Assembly (NCBI RefSeq): GCF_014204945.1
Contig: NZ_JACHMN010000002.1
Location: forward strand, 2,751,001 to 2,815,000
DNA from: Allocatelliglobosispora scoriae
Lineage (GTDB): Bacteria > Actinomycetota > Actinomycetes > Mycobacteriales > Micromonosporaceae
Direction of reading: 5' to 3'
Length of the DNA stretch: 64,000 nucleotides
Both the position numbers and the translations under genes were made by a program. A model generated the notes under the pieces. That model was not told the origin of the DNA. It did not search any database and saw only the letters and a list, made by a program, of their open reading frames with translations. Position 1 is the first letter of the stretch, and every line of letters begins with the position of its first letter. Shown here piece by piece: positions 33,939 to 42,528 of the stretch.

Positions 33939-34904
33939 TCAGCCGAGCAGGGCGAGGCCCAGCGGAGTCAGGGAGTGCATCACCCGGTTGGCGTCGCGGA
34001 CGCTGACGAGCAGGCCGGAGTCGCGCAGCACGGCGGCGTGCTCGCTCGCCGCCGACATCGAGATGTTGAGCCGTCGCGCGAGCTCGGTCGTGGTGCACCC
34101 CTCGGCCACCACCTCCAGGACCGACGCCCGCGTCCGCCCGACCAGCGACGCGAGCGCCTCCTTGCGTACGCCGGCGGGCAGCACCGGGGTCTTCTTCACC
34201 GGATAGACCAGCACCGGCGGCAGGTCGTGATCGGCGAGCTTCAGCGGCATCTCGTTGGACTTGAAGTAGCTCGGCACCAGCACGAGGCCGCGGCCGTCGA
34301 GGTGCAGATCCGGCTCGCCGCGGTAGCCGTCGATCTCCAGCACCCCACCCGACCAGCGCATCGCCGGGTGGATCGCGCCGAGCATCGCCTCGACGCCACG
34401 CTCGACCATCATCCGGCCGCGCAGTGCCCGGTCGGCGTCGATGGCAGCCCGGACCCGGTCCCAGATGGGGTCGAGTGCGGTCTTCTGATAGCTGCGCATC
34501 GCGGTGCCGAGCGCCTCCGCCGATGACGCGTCGCCCCGGCGCAGGCCGTCGAGCGCGGACGAGCGGGTTTCGAGCAGGCCGACCTCGCGCTCCAGCACCT
34601 CGCGGGGAGTCCGGACGACCTGCTCGATCGCCGCCTCGAAATCGCGGTCGGCGACAGCCGGGGTCAGGAAGTCCGGAAAGTAACCGAGTGGGGGGTTCAG
34701 CTTGACCAGCATGTCGACCTCGGCGCGCACGGGACTGCCCGGACGGAGCGCCGCCGTGACGGTGCGCTTCCAGGGGTCCAGGACCGGGTCGGCATTCCGC
34801 GTACGCAGAACGTGCATGCTCAGCACGAGTTCCCAGAGTGGCTCGGGGCCGGGCGCCACCCTGGTACGAGCGAGATCCTCACCGGTGAAGTGAATCCGCA
34901 GCAT
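33939..34904 (-). CDS. Winged-helix (ArsR-like) regulator with DUF5937-type N-terminal domain
   Basis: 321 residues. The C-terminal 70 residues form a winged helix (CTTTELARRLNISMSAASEH then RDSGLLVSVRDANRVMHSLT) typical of ArsR-type regulators. The larger N-terminal part (MLRIHFTGEDLARTRVAPGP, with WELVLSMHVLR) matches the DUF5937 architecture common in actinobacteria. Target genes are unknown; it faces away from the F420 genes and is followed by a repeat-rich intergenic region upstream of its own start. Confidence 0.78.
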   Translation of the reverse strand: MLRIHFTGEDLARTRVAPGPEPLWELVLSMHVLRTRNADPVLDPWKRTVTAALRPGSPVRAEVDMLVKLNPPLGYFPDFLTPAVADRDFEAAIEQVVRTPREVLEREVGLLETRSSALDGLRRGDASSAEALGTAMRSYQKTALDPIWDRVRAAIDADRALRGRMMVERGVEAMLGAIHPAMRWSGGVLEIDGYRGEPDLHLDGRGLVLVPSYFKSNEMPLKLADHDLPPVLVYPVKKTPVLPAGVRKEALASLVGRTRASVLEVVAEGCTTTELARRLNISMSAASEHAAVLRDSGLLVSVRDANRVMHSLTPLGLALLG

Positions 34905-35064
34905 GTTGAGGGCTCCGTACTAGGGAACCCCAGACATTACAGAACCCTTATCACCTGCGTCTTTCGTCCCTGGCCGAAACTCCTCGACCCGAACGGCCCA
35001 TATGCAGCATGCTCATCTGGCGCCACACGGGGAGGCGCACCGCACGGGGGATTTACTTGCGGGG

Positions 35065-35118
35065 GCGTGGCGCGCTCCTGCTGCGCTTGGCACCAAGCAG
35101 CAGCAGAGCGCGCCACGC
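35065..35118. repeat. Palindromic repeat (family F)
   Basis: Imperfect 26-bp arms GCGTGGCGCGCTCCTGCTGC / GCAGCAGCAGAGCGCGCCAC meeting at TTGGCACCAAG, then TGTTTTT on the plus strand. It looks like an intrinsic terminator on that strand although no plus-strand gene precedes it. Confidence 0.75.
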
Positions 35119-35156
35119 TGTTTTTCCTGCCCGGGTGGCTCAGCACCCGAAATAAC

Positions 35157-35183
35157 ACCAACTCTTCAAGAGTTGCGGCGATC
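35157..35183. repeat. Palindromic repeat family C, partial copy
   Basis: AACTCTTCAAGAGTT plus one flank GCGGCGATC, matching half of the 41-bp family C palindrome at 57169. Confidence 0.75.
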
Positions 35184-35229
35184 GGGGAGCCGAACCGCCC
35201 GGCCGCCCGCCGAAGCGGGCAGGCCGGCG

Positions 35230-36315
35230 TTACAGGTAGGCGGTTTCGCCCCGGTCCTTGAGCTCGTCGACCAGCTTCTTCACATCCTGGGCCCGGTCAC
35301 GCGGGCAGACCAGCACCGCGTCCGGCGTATCCACGATGATCACATCGCGCAGGCCGACGGCGGCGACGAGCCGGCCCGAGCCGGGCACGATCACCGAGTC
35401 GTGCACGTCGACGAGGAGCACCTCGTCCTTGGACCCGCCGAGGATCACGTTGCCCTCGTCGGTCGCGGGCAGCACCGTGCCGACCGTGTGGAAGTCGCCG
35501 ATGTCGTGCCAGCCGAAGTCACCCGGAACGGTCCCGACGATGCCCTTCGCCGACGCGCCCTCCATCACGGCGTAGTCCACCGAGATCTTGGTCAGGGTCG
35601 GCCACAGGTCGCCGATGGCGGCGTCCCGGTCGTCGGTGTCCCAGACCGCGGCGATGGCACGCAGCCCCTCGTGCAGAGACGGCTGCTGCTCGGCGAGCTC
35701 GGCGAGGAAGACGTCGGTCTTCCAGACGAACATGCCGGCGTTCCACAGGTAGTTGCCGGACTCGACATACGCCCTCGCCACCTCGGCGTTGGGCTTCTCC
35801 TTGAACTCCGTGACCTCGCGGATGCCACCGGCGACGAGATCACCGGTGTGCAGGTAGCCGTATCCGGTCTCGGGGTGCGTCGGGGTGATGCCGACCGTCA
35901 TCAGCAGCCCGCGCTCGGCGCCCGCCACGGCCTCGCGCACGACGGTGACGAAGGCGGCCGGATCGCGTACCAGATGGTCGGCGGAGAAGGACCCCATCAC
36001 CGCGCCGGGCGAGCGGTGCTCGATCACCGCGGCGGCCAGCCCGATCGCGGCGCAGGAGTCGCGGGGCGACGGCTCGACCAGGATGTTGGACTCGGGCAGG
36101 TCGGGCAGCTGGCGCGCGACCGCGACGGCGTGGGACACGCCGGTGACGACGAAGGTCTCCGACAGGCCGGAGAGCGGTGCCAGCCGGGCCATCGTGGCCT
36201 GCAGCATTGTCTGTGCGGTGCCGGTGAGCGGGTGAAGGAACTTGGGGTTCGACGACCGGGACAGCGGCCAGAGGCGCGTCCCGCTTCCACCAGCGGGAAT
36301 TACGGCATGCAACAT
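35230..36315 (-). CDS. manC: Mannose-1-phosphate guanylyltransferase
   Basis: 361-residue nucleotidyltransferase making GDP-mannose from mannose-1-phosphate and GTP. The N-terminal loop HAVIPAGGSGTRLWPLSRSS binds GTP. ETGYGYLHTGDLV, VTEFKEKPNAEVARAYVESG and NYLWNAGMFVWKTDVFLAEL are family signatures. The ATG at 36315 precedes the conserved first strand; no clear ribosome site, and an in-frame GTG at 36360 cannot be excluded. Completes the ManA to GDP-mannose route encoded at 0-5 kb. Downstream of a glycosyltransferase on the same strand. Confidence 0.92.
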   Translation of the reverse strand: MLHAVIPAGGSGTRLWPLSRSSNPKFLHPLTGTAQTMLQATMARLAPLSGLSETFVVTGVSHAVAVARQLPDLPESNILVEPSPRDSCAAIGLAAAVIEHRSPGAVMGSFSADHLVRDPAAFVTVVREAVAGAERGLLMTVGITPTHPETGYGYLHTGDLVAGGIREVTEFKEKPNAEVARAYVESGNYLWNAGMFVWKTDVFLAELAEQQPSLHEGLRAIAAVWDTDDRDAAIGDLWPTLTKISVDYAVMEGASAKGIVGTVPGDFGWHDIGDFHTVGTVLPATDEGNVILGGSKDEVLLVDVHDSVIVPGSGRLVAAVGLRDVIIVDTPDAVLVCPRDRAQDVKKLVDELKDRGETAYL

Positions 36316-36380
36316 CCGGCCATTCTGCTCCAGGATGGCCGGAGTTGCCGTGTTCACCACCGATGAAGTTACCGGCGCCA

Positions 36381-37514
36381 CTATCGCTTTACGTCGGTGA
36401 TGGCCCGTTGCCAGGCGGCGATGTGCGCCTCCGCGCTCGCCGCCCAGGTGAATTCCGTGGCCCTGAGCAGGCCCGCTCGGGCCAGCGTCTTGCGGCGGGG
36501 CTCGTCGTCGAGGAGCGCGAGCAGGTCCTTGGCGATCCGTTCCGGGTCCTCGGTGGTGTATGCCACGGCATCGCCACCGACCTCGGGCAGGGAGAGCCGG
36601 GGGGTGGTGAGCACCGGAGCACCGCACGCCATCGCCTCCAGCACCGGCAGGCCGAAGCCCTCGCCATAGCTGGGGTAGGCGGCGACGAGCGCACCGCCGA
36701 GGAAGCCGGGCAGGTCGGCGTAGCGCAGGTAGCCCGGGCGGATGAGCCGCAGGTGCGCGGGCACCTCGGTCGCGGCCCGGTCGATGTCGTCGTCGTGGCC
36801 GGAGCCGCCTGCCACCACGAGCGCGGGCGGATTGGGCAGGTCGCGGACGGCGAGGACCCAGCCCCGGATGAGGTTGGGCACGTTCTTGCGCGGCTCCTTG
36901 GCACCGAGGAAGGCGACATAGTCGCCGGTGAGGCCGAGCCGGGCCCGCACCCGCGCCTTCTCCTCGTCGGTGGGTGCGTGGAACGCCGCCGGGTCGACGC
37001 CGTGATAGGCGACGTCGATGCGGGTGGGGTCGGCGTCGAGCAGCCGGATCAGCTCGTCGCGGGTCGCCTTGCTCGGCACGATCACTCGCGCGGCGCGCCG
37101 CATGGAGGTGCGGATCGCCGAGCGGAAGAAGGTGCGCCGCGAGGCGTCGTAATGCTCCGGCTCGGTGAAGAACGTCGCGTCGTGGACGGTCACGGTCACC
37201 GGGCAGGACGCCCGCAGGGGACAGGTGTAGAACGGCGAGTGCAGCACCTCCGCCGAGACCTGCTGGGCGAGGATCGGCAGGCCGGTCTGCTCCCAGGCGA
37301 GTCGGGCGGGTCGGTGCGCCGCCGCGGCGGGCGCGGCGATCACTCGGGCTTGCGGCAGCATCTGCTGATAACGCTCCTGGTCGGAACGCTGAGCCACGAC
37401 GCTCAGATCATCCGAGAGCAGGGTGCCCACCGCACCGAGGAGACCGTCGAGATAACGTCCGACACCGCCCCGGTCGGCTGGGACGCTGGTGGCGTCGACT
37501 AGCACGCGGGCCAC
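36381..37514 (-). CDS. Glycosyltransferase family 4 (GT-B)
   Basis: 377 residues. The GT-B fold with N-terminal RGGVGRYLDGLLGAVG and the donor-binding C-terminal half: VAFLGAKEPRKNVPNLIRGW, LRLIRPGYLRYADLPGFLGG and the GT4 E-x7-E motif in PSYGEGFGLPVLEAMACGAP. It probably transfers mannose or another hexose from a nucleotide sugar; adjacency to manC suggests GDP-mannose. GTG start preceded by GAAGGAG. Acceptor unknown. Confidence 0.87.
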   Translation of the reverse strand: MARVLVDATSVPADRGGVGRYLDGLLGAVGTLLSDDLSVVAQRSDQERYQQMLPQARVIAAPAAAAHRPARLAWEQTGLPILAQQVSAEVLHSPFYTCPLRASCPVTVTVHDATFFTEPEHYDASRRTFFRSAIRTSMRRAARVIVPSKATRDELIRLLDADPTRIDVAYHGVDPAAFHAPTDEEKARVRARLGLTGDYVAFLGAKEPRKNVPNLIRGWVLAVRDLPNPPALVVAGGSGHDDDIDRAATEVPAHLRLIRPGYLRYADLPGFLGGALVAAYPSYGEGFGLPVLEAMACGAPVLTTPRLSLPEVGGDAVAYTTEDPERIAKDLLALLDDEPRRKTLARAGLLRATEFTWAASAEAHIAAWQRAITDVKR

Positions 37515-37675
37515 GGGTCACTCCTTCGCGCTCTGCGGCACGGGTCACGCGCCGCTGATTCGCGTCAGCGCTGCTCGCTCCGGCCGCTGTGCCTTCTTGA
37601 GTGTGCGCTGCGTCACAGTTGTCATTACTACCTTACGTCAGCACAGCACGTTCCGGTGGTCGGCGACGCGACAGT

Positions 37676-38329
37676 TCACTCACTCATCCGGTCTGATTCA
37701 GCATCCATCCGGATGGTTACCCGCTCTGACGTCGCTTTACGCGCCAATGTGGACACGTCCGTGTGTGAACAGGCCACAATCGAAGAACCCGCCGCGAGTG
37801 GCGCCCAGAGCCACACCGACGGCTCCGGGTGGCGGTCGGTGTCGATCAAAACCCGCCCCGCTGCGGCTTCGCGGGGCTCCAGCTCCATCGGCTGGTACGC
37901 CGAGAAGAAGTCCCCGTGCTGCCTCGCCTCCAACGCCCAGTCCCCCACCCCGCCGGGCAGATCCCGCATGGGCAGGGCAAAAGGGTGCAGCGAGACCGCG
38001 AGCCGCTCGTCGGCCCCGGCGATCTCGGCCAGCCGCTCCAGGGTCGCGAACCCCACGTCGGCGGTGCCGGTGTCGACCACCCGCACTCCGGCGGCGGCAC
38101 ACCCGAGCAGCACGGCGGCGGTCTGCCAGTGCGGTGGCAGGGCCACCACGGCGGTGCTCCCCGGTCCCAGGCCCAGCCCGTCGACGAGCAGGTTAGCCGT
38201 CTTGTTCGTCCAGTTGGCGAGCGTCGCCGTGGAGAGCTCGGTGCGCTCGCCGGTGGCGTCGTCGTACCAGGTGAGGCGGGGTTGGGCGGGGTCGGCGGCG
38301 CGGGCGAAGAGGTCCCGGACGGTCGTCAT
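37676..38329 (-). CDS. TIGR03089 family protein (AMP-binding-like)
   Basis: 217 residues of the actinobacterial TIGR03089 family, which resembles the N-terminal part of acyl-adenylate-forming enzymes but lacks the catalytic C-terminal domain. Visible are FARAADPAQPRLTWYDDATG, TANWTN-type ATLANWTNKTANLLVDGLGL, and VVALPPHWQTAAVLLGCAAA. No AMP-binding P-loop is present, so catalysis is unlikely. Its ATG overlaps the stop of the acetoacetate-CoA ligase gene (TGATG), so it is translated with a full-length acyl-CoA synthetase. Confidence 0.8.
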   Translation of the reverse strand: MTTVRDLFARAADPAQPRLTWYDDATGERTELSTATLANWTNKTANLLVDGLGLGPGSTAVVALPPHWQTAAVLLGCAAAGVRVVDTGTADVGFATLERLAEIAGADERLAVSLHPFALPMRDLPGGVGDWALEARQHGDFFSAYQPMELEPREAAAGRVLIDTDRHPEPSVWLWAPLAAGSSIVACSHTDVSTLARKATSERVTIRMDAESDRMSE

Positions 38330-40296
38330 CAGTTGCCTCGCTCGTGGGCGAGCCGCTCGAAGGCGAGCAGCGACTCGGGGTTGGCCAGGGCGCCCTTGGC
38401 GGCGGCTGCGTCGACCGGCGTGCCGGTGAGGATGCGCTTCACCGGCACCTCCAGCCTCTTGCCGGACAGGGTCCGGGGTGCCGCCTTGACCTGGTGGATC
38501 TCGTCCGGGATGTGGCGCGGTGACAGGGCTGTCCGCAGCTCTCGGGCGATCTTGGCGCGCAGCGCGTCGTCGAGCTCCATCCCGTCGGCGAGCACCACGA
38601 AGAGCAGCAGTTCGCCGGCGCCGCCCTCGGCGTCCTCCAGGTGCACGACGACGGAGTCGACGACCTCGTCCAGCCCTTCGACGACGGAGTAGAACTCGCT
38701 CGTGCCCAGGCGTACGCCGCCGCGGTTGAGCGTCGCGTCGGAACGCCCGGTGATGATGCAGCTGCCGTGGTCGGTGATCGTGATCCAGTCGCCGTGCCGC
38801 CACACCCCGGGGAAGACATCGAAGTAGGCCTCCCGGTAGCGGGCACCCGACTCGTCACCCCAGAAGCCGACCGGCATGCTCGGCATCGGCGCGCTGATCA
38901 CGAGCTCGCCCAGCTCGCCGAGGACCGGCTTGCCCGTCGGGTCGAAGGCCTCCACCCGGGCACCGAGGCAGCGCGCCGCGATCTCGCCCTCGAAGACCGG
39001 GTTGAGCGGGCTCGCGCCGACGAAGCCGGTGCAGACGTCCGTGCCGCCGGACAGCGACTGGAGTTGCAGGGTCGAGGAGACCGACTCGTAGACCCAGCGG
39101 AACCCCTCGGGCGGCAGCGGCGCGCCGGTGGACCCGAGCCCGCGCAGCCCGGACAGATCGGCCAGCTCGCTCGGCACGACTCCAGCCTTGCGACAGGCGA
39201 GCAGGTAGGGCGCCGATGTCCCGAAGTAGGTCATCCCGGCGGTCTCGGCGAGTCGCCACAGCGCCCCGAAGTCCGGGCTTCCGTCCACCTTGGGCGCGGG
39301 GTCGCCGTCGAAGAGGACGATCGCGGCGCCGACGGCCGGGGCCGAGATGAGGAAGTTCCACATCATCCAGCCGGTCGTGCTGAACCAGAAGAAGCGGTCC
39401 CCGGGGCCGAGGTCGTGGTGCAGGGCGAGCATCTTCAGGTGCTCAAGCAGGATGCCGCCGTGCCCGTGCACGATCGGCTTGGGCAGCCCGGTCGTCCCGG
39501 AGGAGTAGAGGACGTAGAGCGGGTGGTCGAAGGGGACGGCCTCGAAGGTGAGCGGCTCGTCGGTCTCCCGGGTGAGCTCCGCCCAGCCGTCGGTGTCGGA
39601 CAGTCCCGCGTAGTCGAGGACGACCGTGTGCGCCAGCGACGGCAGGGCGGCCTGGATCCCGGCCACCTCGCCCCGGCGGTCGATCAGCTTGTCGCCGTAG
39701 CGGTAGCCGTCGACGGCGACGAGGACCTTCGGCCCGATCTGGGTCCAGCGGTCGGTGACGCTGCGGGTGCCGAACTCCGGGGCGCAGGACGAGAAGATGG
39801 CGCCGAGGCTCGTCGTCGCCAGCAGCAGCACGAAGGTCTCAGGGATGTTGGGGGCATAGGCGGCCACCCGGTCGCCCTTCGCCACGCCGAGGCGGCGCAG
39901 GCCGGCGGCGGCTCGGCGTACCTGCTCGCGCAGCTCGGCGGCGGTGAGCGTGACCGGCTCGCGGGTCTGCGAATAGCCGATCACCACCGGCGCGTCGTCG
40001 GCGATGCCCGGCATCCGCAGCACGTGCTCGGCATAGTTGAGCGTCGCACCGGGGAACCAGCGAGCACCCGGCATGTGCGCGTCGCCCAGGGTCTCGGCGG
40101 GTTCGGTGTGCGCGACGACCTCGAAGTAGTCCCAGATCGACCGCCAGAAGCCGGGCAGATCGTCGACCGACCACTGCCACAGCTCGGCATAGCCGCCGAA
40201 GGTGCGCCCCCGCTCATCGGCGAGCCACCGCAGGTAGTGGCCGATGCGGGTCGTCTCGAGAACGTCGGCCGGCGGGGTCCACAGGATCGTGGTCAT
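38329..40296 (-). CDS. Acetoacetate-CoA ligase (acetoacetyl-CoA synthetase)
   Basis: 655 residues, normal for AACS. Activates acetoacetate with ATP and CoA. The P-loop is YVLYSSGTTGLPKPIVHGHG; GWMMWNFLISAPAVGAAIV and LQSLSGGTDVCTGFVGASPL mark the AACS branch, and RSDATLNRGGVRLGTSEFYS with AAPRTLSGKRLEVPVKRIL gives the hinge and the catalytic lysine region. ATG at 40296 follows GGGAGGAGCAGC. Translationally coupled to the TIGR03089 gene. Confidence 0.93.
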   Translation of the reverse strand: MTTILWTPPADVLETTRIGHYLRWLADERGRTFGGYAELWQWSVDDLPGFWRSIWDYFEVVAHTEPAETLGDAHMPGARWFPGATLNYAEHVLRMPGIADDAPVVIGYSQTREPVTLTAAELREQVRRAAAGLRRLGVAKGDRVAAYAPNIPETFVLLLATTSLGAIFSSCAPEFGTRSVTDRWTQIGPKVLVAVDGYRYGDKLIDRRGEVAGIQAALPSLAHTVVLDYAGLSDTDGWAELTRETDEPLTFEAVPFDHPLYVLYSSGTTGLPKPIVHGHGGILLEHLKMLALHHDLGPGDRFFWFSTTGWMMWNFLISAPAVGAAIVLFDGDPAPKVDGSPDFGALWRLAETAGMTYFGTSAPYLLACRKAGVVPSELADLSGLRGLGSTGAPLPPEGFRWVYESVSSTLQLQSLSGGTDVCTGFVGASPLNPVFEGEIAARCLGARVEAFDPTGKPVLGELGELVISAPMPSMPVGFWGDESGARYREAYFDVFPGVWRHGDWITITDHGSCIITGRSDATLNRGGVRLGTSEFYSVVEGLDEVVDSVVVHLEDAEGGAGELLLFVVLADGMELDDALRAKIARELRTALSPRHIPDEIHQVKAAPRTLSGKRLEVPVKRILTGTPVDAAAAKGALANPESLLAFERLAHERGN

Positions 40297-40408
40297 CGTG
40301 CTGCTCCTCCCACGGGCACGCCACGGCTGTGTGCCGGCCCACCGTCCCATCCTGCCCGAGTGCCGTACCGGCCGGAGATGGAGGTCGGCCACACGACCAG
40401 CCCGAACC

Positions 40409-40924
40409 TTATGTGCGCCCCTCCTGCTTCTCACTGCGGTGCTTGTTGATGGCCTCCCTCGATGCGAGCCGGTGCGCCCGGCGGATCTGCGCCTCGGCGA
40501 ATCTGCGCTCGTTCTTGGGGGTGTCCGGGATCACGGGATTGACGGTGCGGGGCTGGCCGTCCTTGTCCACCGCGACGAAGACCAGGTAGGCGGTGCCCAC
40601 CTTGACCGCGTCGGTGCCGAACTGGTCCCAGCGCTCCGCCCGGACGGTGACGCCGACCTCCATCGAGCTCCGGCCGGTCCAGTTGACCTGCGCATAGACG
40701 TGCACAAGATCGCCGACGCGGACCGGTTCCAGGAAGAGGATCTCGTCGATCGCCGCGGTGACCGCGATGCCGCCGGAGTGGCGGGCGGCGGAGGCCCCGG
40801 CCACGTCATCGATGAACTTCATGATGACTCCACCGTGGACGGAGCCGTAGAGGTTCACGTCGACCGCGGTCATGATGCGAGACAGGGTGACCTGTGAGTG
40901 CGCGGTAGGACGGCCTTCAGTCAT
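40409..40924 (-). CDS. Acyl-CoA thioesterase (hotdog fold, YciA/BACH-like)
   Basis: 171 residues. Hydrolyses acyl-CoA to free acid and CoA. Hotdog motifs: VDVNLYGSVHGGVIMKFIDD (with the catalytic Asp/Asn region), ARHSGGIAVTAAIDEILFLE and VGDLVHVYAQVNWTGRSSME. ATG at 40924 is chosen for homology length; a longer frame starts at 40984. It lies 112 bp upstream of the acetoacetate-CoA ligase on the same strand, so the two could share a transcript. Confidence 0.88.
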   Translation of the reverse strand: MTEGRPTAHSQVTLSRIMTAVDVNLYGSVHGGVIMKFIDDVAGASAARHSGGIAVTAAIDEILFLEPVRVGDLVHVYAQVNWTGRSSMEVGVTVRAERWDQFGTDAVKVGTAYLVFVAVDKDGQPRTVNPVIPDTPKNERRFAEAQIRRAHRLASREAINKHRSEKQEGRT

Positions 40925-40982
40925 GCCGTGACGATACCTATGGACCTGTCGCGCGGAGTGACGAGACGGTACCCTGCCCCGC

Positions 40983-41642
40983 ATGCGTCATCTTTGGAGC
41001 CTCCTCGCCGGGCTCACCATCGCACCCCTCACCTGGGTGCTACTCGCGTATGCCAACGGCGGCATCCATGTCACGGCGGACGCCATCGGCACCAACCCGC
41101 CGGTCATCGCGACTGCCCTCGTCGCCATCGCGGGTCTCATCGTCGGCTCCATCGCGAGCCTGCGGGTGTCGCCGCTGGGACCGCTCTTCAGCGGGCTGCT
41201 GCTGATCAGCGTCTCCGTGCTGGGCCTCGCCATCCCGGGCGAGTTCTACCGGTCGCTGCCGGACCTGCCGGAGATCTCCGACCTCCGCTCCGCGACCCTG
41301 TCCGTGCCGGTCGGCAACGGCGAGCTGCTGCTCGTCGGCGCCATCCTGGTCTTCGCGGTCTTCAGCGCGCAGCGCTGGCGGATGTGGCCCACGTCGAAGC
41401 TCCACCCGACGGTCGGCCCGGTCAACCCCATGATCGACACCGGCCGGATCGAAGCGATCAAGAGCTGGTCACCGGGCGAGGACACCGGATCGACGCCGAC
41501 CGCGGCCACGCCCACGGTCGCCACCCCGGTCTACCTCGCCGACGACCCGACGAACCCCATCGTCGCCGGGAAGCACGCCAGCACCGACAAGACTGAAACC
41601 GACGGCGCGTCGCCGTGGGCCGCACCGCCCACCGGCCGCTGA
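40983..41642 (+). CDS. Membrane protein of unknown function (paralogue 1)
   Basis: 219 residues with about four hydrophobic segments in the first 140 (LLAGLTIAPLTWVLLAYANG, ATALVAIAGLIVGSIASL, GLLLISVSVLGLAIPG, LLLVGAILVFAVFSA) and a polar Thr/Pro-rich tail. I recognise no function. No Shine-Dalgarno; a TACCCT box lies seven bases before the ATG, so it is likely leaderless. The next gene is a diverged tandem copy starting with the same MRHL. Confidence 0.75.
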   Translation: MRHLWSLLAGLTIAPLTWVLLAYANGGIHVTADAIGTNPPVIATALVAIAGLIVGSIASLRVSPLGPLFSGLLLISVSVLGLAIPGEFYRSLPDLPEISDLRSATLSVPVGNGELLLVGAILVFAVFSAQRWRMWPTSKLHPTVGPVNPMIDTGRIEAIKSWSPGEDTGSTPTAATPTVATPVYLADDPTNPIVAGKHASTDKTETDGASPWAAPPTGR

Positions 41643-41661
41643 TCATCGGAGGATTAGGCGC

Positions 41662-42465
41662 ATGCGCCATCTAGGTTCGCTCGCTCTGGCCCTGGTGCTC
41701 GCACCGGCGGTCTTCCTGCTCACCGGTGTCGGCCTCGACGCCTTCGCCGCCGCCTCGGCCAAGGGCCCCGACCAGGCGCCGATGGACACCACGCTCGCCC
41801 TGGCGGCGCTCGCCGTCGCCGGTGGCATCTACGCCGTGCTGGTCATGGCCCGGCTCTCCCCCATCGGCCCGGCCTTCGCCGGTCTGCTCCTGCTCGGCGT
41901 CAGCGCCTGGCCGATGATCGACGCCGAGGGTTACAAGATCGCCCTCACCGACTTCATGGGCCTCTTCTCGGACACCGTGGAGATCCGCGGCTTCAACCTG
42001 GTCGGGATCAGCGGCCTCGGCGTCTTCCTCGCCGTCCCGCTGCTCGCCACGGTGGCGAGCCCGCGTCGCTGGAGCCGTTACGCATTCCCCCTCGCCGAGG
42101 TGGAGGCATCGAGCGGCGGCGGTTACAGCGGTGGTTCCGCACCGGACGCCACGCGATACATGCCGTCGCAGGGCACCGAGCCGGTCACGACCGGACTGCC
42201 GGACATCAAGGCTCCATCGCTCGGCTACCCGCGTGCAGCGGCCGGGCAGGTCTCCGCGCCGCCCGTGCCACCGGCGGTCGTGACGCAGCCGGTCCCGCCG
42301 CCCGCCGCGGTGACGCAGCCCGTACCGCCCCCGGTCATCGCACCGCCGGTCGTCTCGGCCCCGCCCGTCATCTCCGCCCCGCCGGTCATCGCGCCGCCGG
42401 TGCTCGGTGGCGGCGAGACCGTCAGCCTCATCGACGGCGACCCGGACAAGACCCGCCAGCTCTGA
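41662..42465 (+). CDS. Membrane protein of unknown function (paralogue 2) with Pro-rich tail
   Basis: 267 residues. The membrane part resembles the preceding gene (MRHLGSLALALVLAPAVFLL, then ALAALAVAGGIYAVLVMARL and LLLLGVSAWPMIDAEG), indicating tandem duplication. From about residue 170 it carries a low-complexity tail of PPVI/SAPPV units (VIAPPVVSAPPVISAPPVIA) ending TRQL. GGAGG precedes the ATG. Function unknown; it might span the membrane and project a flexible proline arm. Confidence 0.75.
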   Translation: MRHLGSLALALVLAPAVFLLTGVGLDAFAAASAKGPDQAPMDTTLALAALAVAGGIYAVLVMARLSPIGPAFAGLLLLGVSAWPMIDAEGYKIALTDFMGLFSDTVEIRGFNLVGISGLGVFLAVPLLATVASPRRWSRYAFPLAEVEASSGGGYSGGSAPDATRYMPSQGTEPVTTGLPDIKAPSLGYPRAAAGQVSAPPVPPAVVTQPVPPPAAVTQPVPPPVIAPPVVSAPPVISAPPVIAPPVLGGGETVSLIDGDPDKTRQL

Positions 42466-42470
42466 CCCGT

Positions 42471-42520
42471 TGTGCAGCACAGCGTGGCCTTCTCGCCAAG
42501 GGAGGCCACGCTGTGCCGCA
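42471..42520. repeat. Palindromic repeat family B, divergent copy 6
   Basis: TGTGCAGCACAGCGTGGCCT / AGGCCACGCTGTGCCGCA arms around a 12-base loop. Differs from the family B core mainly by TGTGCAGCACAG for TTTTGCAGCAAAG. Five bases after the stop of the membrane gene, between convergent genes. Confidence 0.75.
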
Positions 42521-42528
42521 TCACGGGG

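Larger units (their letters stand above)
34905..35229. other. Repeat-rich intergenic region upstream of the wHTH regulator
   Basis: 325 bp without a credible gene. It contains a 54-bp inverted repeat (family F, 35065-35118) and a partial family C element (35157-35183), both listed separately, and presumably the promoter of the minus-strand regulator at its left end. Confidence 0.6.

Noticed and set aside
35119-35123. T tract after the 54-bp hairpin as a classical terminator
   Set aside because: No plus-strand gene precedes it; the neighbouring genes on both sides are on the minus strand.
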